A stretch of DNA of 64,000 bases from Zanthoxylum bungeanum (Eukaryota; Streptophyta; Magnoliopsida; Sapindales; Rutaceae), in the NCBI GenBank assembly GCA_019454045.1, contig SKCR01029100.1:124001-188000 (forward strand), written 5' to 3'. The notes under the pieces were generated by a model. It saw only the letters and a list, made by a program, of their open reading frames with translations. It made no database searches and had not been told where the DNA came from. Each line of letters opens with the position of its first letter. The first letter of the stretch is position 1. This document shows, in pieces, positions 11,716-21,971 of the stretch. The position numbers and the translations under genes were made by a program.

Positions 11716-13778
11716 TATTTATAACAACGATAAATAATTAAAAGAGCGCCTGTAAGCAAGTATTAAATGAAATTGCAAATTTAATACTAGCCTCCCACTA
11801 ATTTTCGGTGAGCCTCTAACCCTCTGTGGAGTACTCGGGAAACCCAGTTTCCTAGTGGGTTAGGATCCCATTAAATAACACACAACCTTGACTTTGGTCA
11901 ACAAGCTGTATGAAACTTAACTAGGTAGATCCCTAAGATCAATTGGATCCCATCCAATTCCTAAATCCGGTAGGTGGACCTCCAAGTCCGAGATATATAT
12001 CCAATATATATTTCCTAACCTTTTTCTCTGAATCAACTAAGCCTTGGCTTTGGCTTAACAAGCTTAATGATTCCAGTTAAGCGCGACCCATTGACAGTGG
12101 GAAAGCTTCGTAATCCACGTCGATGAACTAGAAGTGACCTTGACTTTGGCCAACAAGTCACAACCGCCCAAGACATGCGATATGGAACAAAGCTTTCGTG
12201 GTTCAAACACATCAGCGATGGATATTGATCTTGACTTTGGCCAACAAACCAATGCCAATCTTGGATCTTGAGAGAGAACCACTCAATGGAAGGAAAACAC
12301 TTGATATTTGAGAGAGGGTTTTTCGCGTAAATTGGCAACCAATTTATTATCTTTGATTAGGTCTCATCATACACCCTGAAACATGCATTCTAAAAGCATA
12401 ATAAGGCCCGAATAAAATTAAAAATGATATGCGGATGGATATATAACAATTTATTCCTAGAACAAATCTCTCCATTTCCTCTCTCTAGCTAGCACTATTC
12501 ATACTTCTACCCAATTACATAATACATTAAAGAAACCTCATTTACATTGAGGGGAATTGGTAATAAGAGAAATACAAAGAGTGTAAGAGGTGAAAGGATG
12601 GACACGCAGGTCCAATTTAACAAATAAGTACCATACTTACAACAATTTCCAAAATTGCCCTCACCCTTCTAATATCCATCCGATATACATTAATCATACA
12701 AATACATCCAAGTATTCACATAAAGCATGTTGTTCAATCAATCTAATCCAATTAATTAATCTTTGAATTAATGACCATCTAATGTTCAAACAACGATTTG
12801 ATTTGCGCGAGTCCAACTCATTTAAGAATAAATACTCAAAGTACGTATTCTTGAATTATATCGAACTACAATTTTAAATCTAATTTAAATCGTATCCAAT
12901 ACTAATTCATATTTAATTCCAAATTAAATAATTACGCTTATTTTTGTGCCTTAAAGACTTGGATTTCAAATCCAATTCAATTGGGTCTCAAAGACCCAAT
13001 TAGTATCCAATACTATTCAATTAAAGTCCAATGGGCTTTCAATTAATTCTTTAGGCATGGGCTTTGGCCATTATGGATCAAACCCAAGATGCCAAGGCCC
13101 AAATAGGAATCATCCTATGCCAAAAATCAATTTAGGCCCATTAGGCCCAATTAAATTTTTAAAGGCCCAATTGTCATATTTGGACTTTATGGAAATGGTT
13201 TTAGGCCCAATTAGATCCAACCCAATTGTCCAAAACCATACTTGGCTCAACCAAGCCCATTAAGCCCAATTACAATGAATTAAATTAACAAATTATTCCA
13301 AATTACATATTAACTTAATTAAAGTGCAATTAACATAATTAATCAACTAATCTAATGTTTCCAAAACACTAATTAATCCAATTAATCATGCTCAACATTT
13401 CCAATTCATGTTAACACAAATTGAAACAAAATCAATTCTAAAGCATGCTAAATACTCACGGCAAAGGCATAGATATAACATCCAATTTTGATTTCAATCC
13501 AATTAAATCAACAATCAATATTCATTTCATGCCAATTAACATATCTAATTGTCAAATTTCAAAAAATTCACCATGAGCACTTTAGGGTTATATTCGGCCA
13601 TTACAAGGAATTGGGGAAAAATAGATCCAATTAATTTTTCTCAAATCCTATGATGCATAAATCTAATTCATCATCATCAAATCACAACCAAACTACCAAT
13701 TTGGAAAAATCATACTCCAAGCACAAAAACCCCAAATAAAGTATATAAACCCTAAAATCCAAATCAAGCTTAGATCTC
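11716..13778 (-). other. B: untranslated leader
   Basis: AT-rich sequence aligning with 16169-18700 of G in reverse. It contains the conserved leader block (12033-12338) and repeated TTGGCCAAAGTCAAG motifs. No other gene is visible. Confidence 0.75.
12033..12338 (-). CDS. leader ORF of B (101 codons), function unknown
   Basis: Open frame in the sense direction of B, covering the block that is also open in A1 and G. Its N-terminal half (WFVGQSQD, MCLNHESFVPYRMS) is in a different frame from A1 and G but the same frame as the equivalent in D; its C-terminal end (NGSRLTGIIKLVKPKPRLS) matches all of them. A one- or two-base change in the middle therefore switched frames. No known domain is seen. 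It may be a chance open stretch in a conserved untranslated region. Confidence 0.25.
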   Translation of the reverse strand: MPIYAKNPLSNIKCFPSIEWFSLKIQDWHWFVGQSQDQYPSLMCLNHESFVPYRMSWAVVTCWPKSRSLLVHRRGLRSFPTVNGSRLTGIIKLVKPKPRLS

Positions 13779-13790
13779 GCTCTGATACCA
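13779..13790 (-). other. primer binding site of B
   Basis: On the minus strand this reads TGGTATCAGAGC, a full match to the usual initiator tRNA-Met primer site of plant copia elements, one base inside the LTR. Confidence 0.85.
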
Positions 13791-13791
13791 T

Positions 13792-14083
13792 TGTTATTGT
13801 CCTAGACATGCCACGGGATCTCTAAGCGTGATTCGTGTGTAAATTAATCAAGAAAGTTTGCGGAATAACTTACATTGATCAGTTTTAGGATTTCAAAAAA
13901 TTCCAAATGATGCGCAAGCTCAAAGCTTTCTTTTGTGTTCCAAACTTAAGGGTGAGTTTCCCTATCACCTTTCTTTGACTCCTTTAAGTGCTAGCTTGAA
14001 CAAAATTTGAAGAACAAAATTGTCTTCCAATGAAGAGAGGCTCACGATTTTTGTAACAAAAGAGAGAGTGAAATATTTAGTTT
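13792..14083 (-). mobile_element. B: 5' LTR, first part
   Basis: Starts TGTTATTGTC next to the primer site and is cut at 14083 by element G. It continues at 24063. The sequence is a diverged subfamily of the A/G LTR. Confidence 0.75.
14079..14083. repeat. target-site duplication AGTTT, left copy (G)
   Basis: Five bases left of the G 5' LTR; identical bases lie at 24058-24062. Confidence 0.9.
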
Positions 14084-15044
14084 TGTTGGACAAAATGACC
14101 CATAGCGTCACTATTTGCACAGATCATTGTGTTGTTGTAGCAAATTAACTATGTGGCAAAGGAGATTGTACTCTCATCATTTGTGATTAGATCACCTTAG
14201 ATGTATAAATGAAGAGAGGTCCATATGATTAGTTCCTGGATTGAGAATGATATGAGACAGTATCAGTCCACGAAGGATTAATCATTAAATATCCCTAGTC
14301 GTAGTATTATCGAGACAGGACATCGATAATGCGGAATAGGCTAGTATTGCACTTGTGCGCGTTGTGAGGGCACAACGGCATAGTTCTCATATATATAAGT
14401 ATATGATACTTATGCAAGTGCGATAGGAGGTTGTGTTTCACCGATGGTACGAGAAACAGCTTCGCTCTGGATAGACCCCTCGGAATCCCATTGGTATTAT
14501 GACTATGTGTCTATGGGAGGCCGAAATCAAGGTAGGTGTGTATAGTCTTAACCTGAGACTTGCATCGCTAATACTTACGATAATCGATAGACTTTGGTCT
14601 TGCTGGTACAGGGCTTTAACCGGTTCTGCGTACACCACTTCTGGGTTTATCAGAGAGTCGTAGTGTATTGGGTGTGATGTCAAGACGGAAGTATCACTTC
14701 AGTCATAGTGGAGATGATGTCACGCAGGATACGGTATTAGTGCTCTTAAGTGCTGGCCGGCCATCGGGATATTATGACAAGGTCATGTATATCCGATTAT
14801 AGAGACTAGTTACCAGACATCCGACATGTGCTTCGGACGGGGCAGACACTTATCCAGCCCCAGCCCTAGCACGTGACTATCCGATACTGGGCTGATATAC
14901 ACAATACTACGGTATACTACGCTTGATACAGATCTATATATTCCTGTAAGAATATTTCTGGAGAATTGGGTAGGCATGGCGCTTTGCTAGAAGCCAACCT
15001 TGTCTTGTAAATCGGTATAAACGTAGTACGAGGTACTTACGTGT

Positions 15045-15057
15045 TCGGATAGTCCGA
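15045..15057 (+). repeat. inverted repeat TCGGA-TAG-TCCGA in the LTR
   Basis: Perfect five-base arms with spacer TAG. It falls in a strongly conserved LTR block also present, as CTA on the plus strand, in the minus-oriented copies. Confidence 0.6.
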
Positions 15058-15137
15058 CGACCGTATTTACTGCCAACATATCCGGAGATCTCATGGGTCG
15101 CTTCCTGAAGATTCACCGATGACGTATCACTCGCACT

Positions 15138-15435
15138 TAATTAATCTAGGATTAATTAGAAGATAGAGAAAATTAATCTGGGATTAATCACGGAGATATT
15201 TTATCTGGGATAAAATATTAATTAAAGAGAGAGAACGATTAATTTGGAATTAATCGATAAAATAATATATTTGATATATTATTAGAAATTGGATTTCGAC
15301 GCGGAATTAAAATTGGATTTTAATTCGAGCGAACGAATTAATTTAGAATTAATTCGTTAGCGACGTGAATAGTGATTTCGCTAGGCATAATCATTTAATT
15401 ACGACGCAACGGAAAATTCATTAATTTGGAATTAA
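15138..15435 (+). repeat. array of nine perfect inverted repeats with T-N-G spacers (5' LTR of G)
   Basis: Positions and arms: 15138-15158 (9 bp, TAG), 15172-15188 (7, TGG), 15196-15218 (10, TGG), 15236-15256 (9, TGG), 15261-15283 (10, TTG), 15285-15297 (5, TGG), 15304-15326 (10, TGG), 15332-15358 (12, arm AACGAATTAATT, TAG), 15421-15435 (6, TGG). Every spacer is exactly three bases and has the form TNG on the LTR sense strand. The same block is present in the 3' LTR and, in reverse, in the minus-strand LTRs. Confidence 0.9.
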
Positions 15436-15695
15436 CGAACCCGAGCCCGGGATTGTTTGCGAGCGCATTCGCATTTCGAATTCAAGTGCGGCACACAAGT
15501 CAAATCAAGCGTCAAATCGCTAGTCACATCAAGCGTCAAATCAATGTCACTTTGAGTGATGTGACAAGTTGTCACTTGATTTGAGTGATTGATGTAGTAG
15601 TTGAAAAGCAACTTTTTGCTTTTTGGTTTTGACTTTTGGTAAATGATAAATGCTTTTAATTATTTGTTTTGTTTTTAGAAAATGAAATAAATAAA

Positions 15696-15703
15696 TATAT
15701 AAA
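15696..15703 (+). promoter_or_regulatory. TATA box of the G 5' LTR
   Basis: TATATAAA followed within about 25-40 bp by a CT-rich stretch (CTTTTCTCTCTCTCTC), a usual plant initiation context. The 3' LTR has the same at 23583-23590 and F has it on the minus strand at 59019-59026. Transcription of the element would start near 15725-15740. Confidence 0.6.
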
Positions 15704-16169
15704 GCATTTTTCATTTTCTTTTCTCTCTCTCTCAATCGGTTTCCATGAAACCCTTTTTCCCTCCTCTTCTCTCTTCTCCCTCTCACGGTTTGGAACCGTT
15801 TCTTCTCCAAAAAACTTCTGGTTTGACCGAATTTTTGAGAAGCAAATGAAGAAGAGTAGTGCTAGCACACACATGGGTTATATTATGGTGATAGGGAAAC
15901 GAATTTTGAGCATGGAAAAGCTTGAAGCTTGGAGCTTCAATGGAGGTCATCAATGGCCGAACATGGAGGAGGCAAACCAGTCCATTACCGTGCAGTCCAG
16001 TAGTGCAAGGAGCTCACTGCCGAGCTTGGAGGGAGGCAAAAATGCATCTTGTTCTTCGCATCCAAAACCGTTCAATGTGAGTAGAGTTTCCGCCATTATT
16101 CCTTGAAGTATTCATGCGTTTTTATGCTTGATTTTCATGATTCTTGGGACCTATATTAGAACTCAACAA

Positions 16170-16182
16170 TGGTATCTTGAGC
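16170..16182 (+). other. primer binding site of G
   Basis: TGGTATCTTGAGC begins one base after the 5' LTR and resembles the initiator tRNA-Met site TGGTATCAGAGC with two or three changes. Confidence 0.75.
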
Positions 16183-18990
16183 TATTATCAAGCATGAAAA
16201 AGTTAGGGTTAAAATTGGGGATAATCAATTGAAGCATGATTTGGTTAAATTGGATGATTAAGTATGCTTGTATGTTGATTAATTGAAGTTGTGCATGATC
16301 AATTTCATGAAATTGGATTGGATTCAATTTTCCCCAAATTTTGGGCATGACAAATTGGGTAAAACGATTTGGACATGTTTTGATGAAATTGTTTGTTATA
16401 GTATGCTTAAATGAGTTGGAATTAATGATTGATTAGATCAATTTGAAGAAATTATGTTTGGAACAAATTTCCCCAATTTTTTATGTTGGCATAAAGTGAC
16501 AAATTGGGTAAACTTGATTTTGAGCATATTTTGTGAAATTGGATGAATGAGAATGCTTAAAGTATGTTTAATTTAAGATTGATTGGATCAATTTGTTGAA
16601 ATTGTGTTTGGAACAAATTTCCCCAAATTGCTTATGTTGGCCGAAATTAAAGAACCCTAAATTTCTTGGTGATTTTGTTTGTTTGATCATTGGATGACTT
16701 AAAACAATTGGGTAATGTTGTTTTGAAGTTCAATTTGATTGAATTTTGATTTGGAACATTTTTCCCAAATTAAAGTGGCTTGGCCGAATTCAATTGAATT
16801 TGAAATTCATTGTGTTTTTTGTATTTTGATTCATTGGATGAATTTAATTGATTTGGGAAATGATGATTGTGGATTCAATTGGATTGAAACCGAATCGGAT
16901 TGGAAAAACCCCTAATTGCCGAGAATAAAGTAGCATGTAATGGGTTTGATTTTGTTAAAATTGTGTTGGACACTATTTGTTGATAAAGTGCATGATTATT
17001 AGGCTAATTGATGTTTTAGAAATGTTAATTGGATAATTAATTGTGTATTACACTTAGGTTAATTAATTATGGAATTTAGAATTTTATAAGTTAATTAATT
17101 GGGCTTATTTTTGGAAATTGGGCCTTTAAGGTTGTGATTGGGCTTTTGGGCTTTGTTGTACAAAGTTAGGTTTAGGCCAATTTGGTTGGATCCAATTGGG
17201 CCTAAAACCGTATCCATAAAGTCCAATTATGACTTAATGGACCTTAATTATTTAATTGGGCCTAATGGGCCAAAATTAATTTAAAGGCTTATGGGGTAAC
17301 TCCCGGATTGGATTTTGGTTATTTGGTTTGACCCGAGTTGACCAAAAGTCCACGCCTTATAGAAATTAATTAAAAGTCCATTGGACTTTAATTAAATAAA
17401 CATTAGATGTTAATCGGGCTTTGAGACCCGTTGCGATTAAATTTGGAATTTAAGTCGTAAAGGTTCATTAATAAAAGTGTAATATTTAATTTGGAATTAA
17501 ATAGTGAATTAGAATTAAATGCGTATTAAATTGGATTTAATTATGTAGTTTAATTTAATTCGAGAATTCGTACTTTGAGTACTTATTCGCAAAACGAGTT
17601 TGACTCGAGCAAAAATCAAATCGTTGTTTGAACATTGGATGATCACTAATTATCAGATTAATTAATTGGATTAGATTGATTGATAACATGCTTGTGTGAA
17701 TACATGGTTGCGATGCATGAATAATGTATATCAGATGGATATTAGTCGGGTGGGACAATTTTGGAAATTGTAATAAATTTGATTTATTAATTGGACCTGC
17801 GTGTCCAGCCTTATCACCTCTATACTCTTTGTATTCTCTTCTCACCTATTCCCCTCAATGTAAATGAGGTTTCTTTAGAAGTGTAGTGTAACGGGTAGAA
17901 GTAAATACATGTGCTAGCTTTGGAGAGAGAAAATGAGAGATTTGATCTAGGATCAATGTAAAGTATCCATCCGCATATCATTATTATTTTATTTCATATG
18001 CGCTTTATTATGTGTTTAGAATGCATGTTTAAGGGTGTATGATGATGAGACCTTAATAAAGATAATAAATTGGTAGCCAATTGCACGCGAAAAACCCTCG
18101 CTCAATATTAAGTGTTTTTCCTTCCATTGAGTGATTCTTACTCAAGATCCGAGATTGGCATTGGGTTGTTGGCCAAAGTCAAGCCATTTGTCCGTCGAAG
18201 ATGTGTTTGAATCACGAAGGCTTTGTTCCATATCGGTGTCTTGTCCAAGTTGTGGTTTGTTGGCCAAAGTCAAGACCACTTCTTGTCCATCGACATTGAT
18301 TACGAAGCTTTCCATGGTCAATGGGTCACACTTGACTGGGATCACTAGGTTTGTTGTGCCAAAGCCAAGGCTTAGTTGATTCAGAGGAAAAAGGTTAGGT
18401 AATACATTGGATGTATTGGCATATATAAGATATATGTTTAGGATTTGGATATCCGCCTACTGGATCTAGGAATTGGATGGGATCCAATTGATCTTCGAGA
18501 TCTACCTAGTTAATTATCATACAATTTGTTGGCCAAAGTCAAGATTGTGTGATATTTAACGGGATCCTAGACCACTAGGAAACACGGTTTCCCGAGTACT
18601 CGACAGAGGGTTAGAGGCTCGCCGAAAAATAGTGGGAGGCAAGAATTGAATTTGCAATACTCGTTCAATTACTCGCCATACGCACTCATTCAAATTATTT
18701 CGTCGTTAGATTAAATGTTAGTTGAATTAATATTTAAATTGTTGTTTTTATAAACAGTTGGACTGTATTATATTTGATTATATATAATTGGATTATATTA
18801 ATCAATATATTTGAATTAATTAATTTCAGTTTACAGTTGATTTTATAATTGGATTATAGTAATCAATGTAATTAAGGTTAATTAATTTAGATTATATTTG
18901 ATTATATAATTGGACTATTATAATCATTATAATAAATAGTACCACAAATCGTTGATTAAATAGTTGGACTATTATAATCAAGATATAATT
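16183..18990 (+). other. G: untranslated leader
   Basis: About 2.8 kb, AT-rich, without a convincing gene. It holds more inverted repeats with TNG spacers: 17437-17453, 17484-17502, 17525-17541, 18754-18766 (ACAGT arms), 18782-18798, 18844-18858 and 18958-18974. It also holds the conserved leader ORF block and TTGGCCAAAGTCAAG motifs near 18168, 18258 and 18530. Confidence 0.75.
18131..18379 (+). CDS. conserved leader ORF of G (82 codons), function unknown
   Basis: Sense-strand open frame, same length as the A1 copy, with only scattered substitutions. The opposite strand is also open over 18142-18345, and that antisense frame is partly kept in D too (substitutions such as V/I, N/D, M/L, R/C). 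No transmembrane segment or known domain is seen. A pair of CxxC-like cysteines (CPSC) occurs in the middle. Start chosen as the first ATG. It may be translated from the genomic RNA leader or may be only conserved RNA. Confidence 0.3.
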   Translation: MILTQDPRLALGCWPKSSHLSVEDVFESRRLCSISVSCPSCGLLAKVKTTSCPSTLITKLSMVNGSHLTGITRFVVPKPRLS

Positions 18991-21957
18991 GAAAGATTGA
19001 CATTTAAAACATAATCCTGGGGAAAATGTGTTTAAATGGTTTAATTTTCAAATTGGGAATAAAGCTTCAGGATGGTCCTGGAAATTAATAGGTTATTTTA
19101 TTTGATAAAATAATATATTAAGCTTGTAGCGCAAGGCGCACCTTAATTCGATATTCCAGAAACACGTGGCTTGGCCAAAGGCTTCTGGAATGTTGAAACA
19201 GGCAAAGGCAAAATCATTATAATCTTCTGGGAAGATAAAGGACATATCCTAAGAAGGAATAGAAGACGAGCAAGGCTCTGACTTCAAATATGATTGTCAT
19301 AATTATGTTCACAACTAGTATTGAAATTGGATTTTAAATATTTAGTGTGGTACATAAAATATATTGATGTTCAGAATCTGTTTTGAACAGGATACTGACT
19401 TCAATAGAGATTTATCTGCGAATTGGAAACAGGACGAAAGTCACTGTTTTAACCGTAGATACCTGAATTTAGGAACTACCTTCGGGTTAGTACGTAAATT
19501 AGGAAACTGTTATAATGCATCTAGTTTGACTAGAAACATTATCTCTATATCGCGTATAACCCGCTGCGGGTGTACCTTTATATTCTAGAACACTAAAGTG
19601 TTTCATTATATAAAGATGATATTGAGATAAACACATTAGATGTGAATAACAGAATTTATATTTTGAATATAAATAATATCTCAAATATATAACATGACAA
19701 ATAAATAGCTCAAACTGATTTGATCAGTTAAGAAACTTAATTGTGGCATAGTTGTCAGGGACACTGATAAACAAGAATCGTATATCCGCACTTTTGAAGA
19801 GTGGATACCAGGACTGATTTGATTCCATTCAAATAAAGTCTACGAATCTAGTCTATTTGGGCAAAGTGCCTAAAACACTATTTACTTGGTAAAAGTGTAA
19901 ATGCCACCGATCTGTTAGCCCTACTTCATAGTGAAGCAAGTGGGCCCATGTCTAGCTAGGCTAGATATGGATATGAATATTTCGTGACCTTTACGGATGT
20001 GGCATCGCGTATGGTTATGTGTTTCTTTTGAAGAACACAAATCGGAAACTTTTACAGTTTCGACACGAAATAGATAAACAGATCGGCTAAAGTATTAAAC
20101 CGTCATGGTAAGACTGTAATGGAAAATACTTAAGCAATAAATTTCTAGTTTTTATGAAAGAGTATAGTATTCTTTCAAATTAGGACTCCTCCCGGAATAC
20201 GTCAGTTTGACGGTGTGTCCGAACGGATTAACCGAATTTTGTTAGACATGATAAGGTTAATCACGAGTCGCTCTGAGCTACCATTTCCTTCAACGGATAA
20301 GCTTTAAACAGTGCAAGAACTTATTTTGAATAAGGTTACATAATAATCTGTTTGACAGATATCATATTAGGTATTAACGGGAAAGAAACCGGGTTTCTCA
20401 TTCTTGATAATTTGGGTATGCTAGGCATATGTTTGGATGATACCAAACTAAAACCCAAATAGGATAAGTGCCAAATGTAGGTTATCCTAGGGATACCATA
20501 AGTATTGTACTTATACACCTCACAAGAGAACAATTAGATTGTTACTCACCATACGGTTTTCCTGAGAGGAATACCGATATGCAGTGGTAAGTGGGAGGAT
20601 AGTATTACTCGATGGAAATCAGAGTAATACTGTTCAAGGCACTGAATCTTAATGGAACATGAATAGTTCATCGAGGATGAGACTATTACCATTAATCTTC
20701 GAATACACAAGAACCGCGTAGGTCGGACAGAGTCAGAAAATAACCTGGGGTATGGGTTTCTGATCTAACCTCATAAAGATGTAAATCTTATTGAGGAATA
20801 CCAACTGACTACGTATGAGGAAGTGATACAAGATATCAACTCCCTAATTATGGCAAAGTGCCATATAATCCGAAATGGATTCCATGTATGTCAACCAGTT
20901 TGGATACTAGTTGATGTACCACAAGGCATTGTGCCTAATGGTACTTAAAAGTCTTCTAGGAAGACATACATGGATGGCAACATACCAACGTATAAAGCTA
21001 GGCTTTAACGGAAAGGTATCGTTATCAACATTGTGTTGATTACGATTCAACTTTTTACCTGTTGCCACGGTAAATCCATTTGGATAATGCAAGTTATTCG
21101 ATCCATGATTGGATTATAACAAGCATTAGGTTCTTAGAATTATCGTTTTGATATAATCATAATGGTATATGATTTAATTCAAAACGAAAATAATTCTAGT
21201 GTATATAAGGAGGATAGTGGGAGCGCACTGACAGTGGCTGTCCTATAAAATAATGATAATACGTCATTTCTTGGAAATGATATTCCCATAAAATAAATAT
21301 CGTCGAAAGCTTGGCTTTCGTAATACTCTCCTAGAAACTGTACATTGAAAAATGTACGAGACCTTGTGTATCATACGCTTTGAGCATATGGATTCACAAA
21401 CAGGCCAATCCGAGTGATAGTCACTGGATTGATATTAAGAACATCCGTTAGTATCTTAGAGAACTAAGGATGTTGTCTTAGTCTATGGAGAAGGAGAACT
21501 TAAAGTGACTGGGGTCACTGTAGCAAGTTTCATATAACCGATAAAAACGACTAAAAGTCGCAAACGATACTATACAGTTTGAATAACGGTACAGTGAGCT
21601 GGAAATCTTCCATGCAAGATATTGTTACCGAATAAACAATAAATGCGGATTATTGCTGCAGCTGAGGCAGCAATAGAAGTCATTTGGGTCGATACAAATC
21701 TAATTAGATTAGATATTGTTCTGTTAGCGGCTGAGCTAGGCGTCAGCACAGGCTAAAGAATTAATGGTCTCATCGACGATCCAGATATATACTTCTATAT
21801 CATCTGATTCGTTCGGATCATACATCGTGGCGATGTGATGATCGTATAAATCGCATCAAACGATAATCATACAAATCCGTTGACGAAAACATTTTCTCAA
21901 CAGTTTGAGCCAACCGTACATAGTTCGGGTGTGAGACACTTGAGTGACTGGCTATGT
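18991..21957 (+). pseudogene. G: decayed copia gag-pol
   Basis: In order: a short gag start (about 18990-19100, matching D near 55485), a join that deletes most of gag, remains of the zinc-knuckle region (19130-19290), protease and GAG-pre-integrase (19380-19800), integrase (19880-20560), linker (20560-20830), reverse transcriptase (20840-21330, with the YVDD region unreadable) and RNase H (21340-21780, where an AAAEAAIE-like stretch survives in one frame). Each part aligns with D or B at the DNA level, but stops and frameshifts are everywhere. About 300 bp of RT present in F is deleted near 21090. Confidence 0.85.
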
Positions 21958-21971
21958 GCCAAGTGGGAGAT
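21958..21971 (+). other. polypurine tract of G
   Basis: GCCAAGTGGGAGAT directly before the 3' LTR. Confidence 0.85.

Larger units (their letters stand above)
14084..16168 (+). mobile_element. G: 5' LTR
   Basis: 2085 bp from TGTTGGACAAAATG to CTCAACA, with a five-base inverted terminal match (TGTTG/CAACA). It contains the inverted-repeat array at 15138-15435, a TATA box at 15696-15703 and a CT-rich stretch after it. The frames open inside it on both strands recur in every LTR copy and are not convincing genes. Confidence 0.95.

Noticed and set aside
15547..15874. Lys/Glu-rich frames on the minus strand near the LTR TATA box (also 23434-23622)
   Set aside because: They arise from the CT-rich initiator stretch read in reverse.
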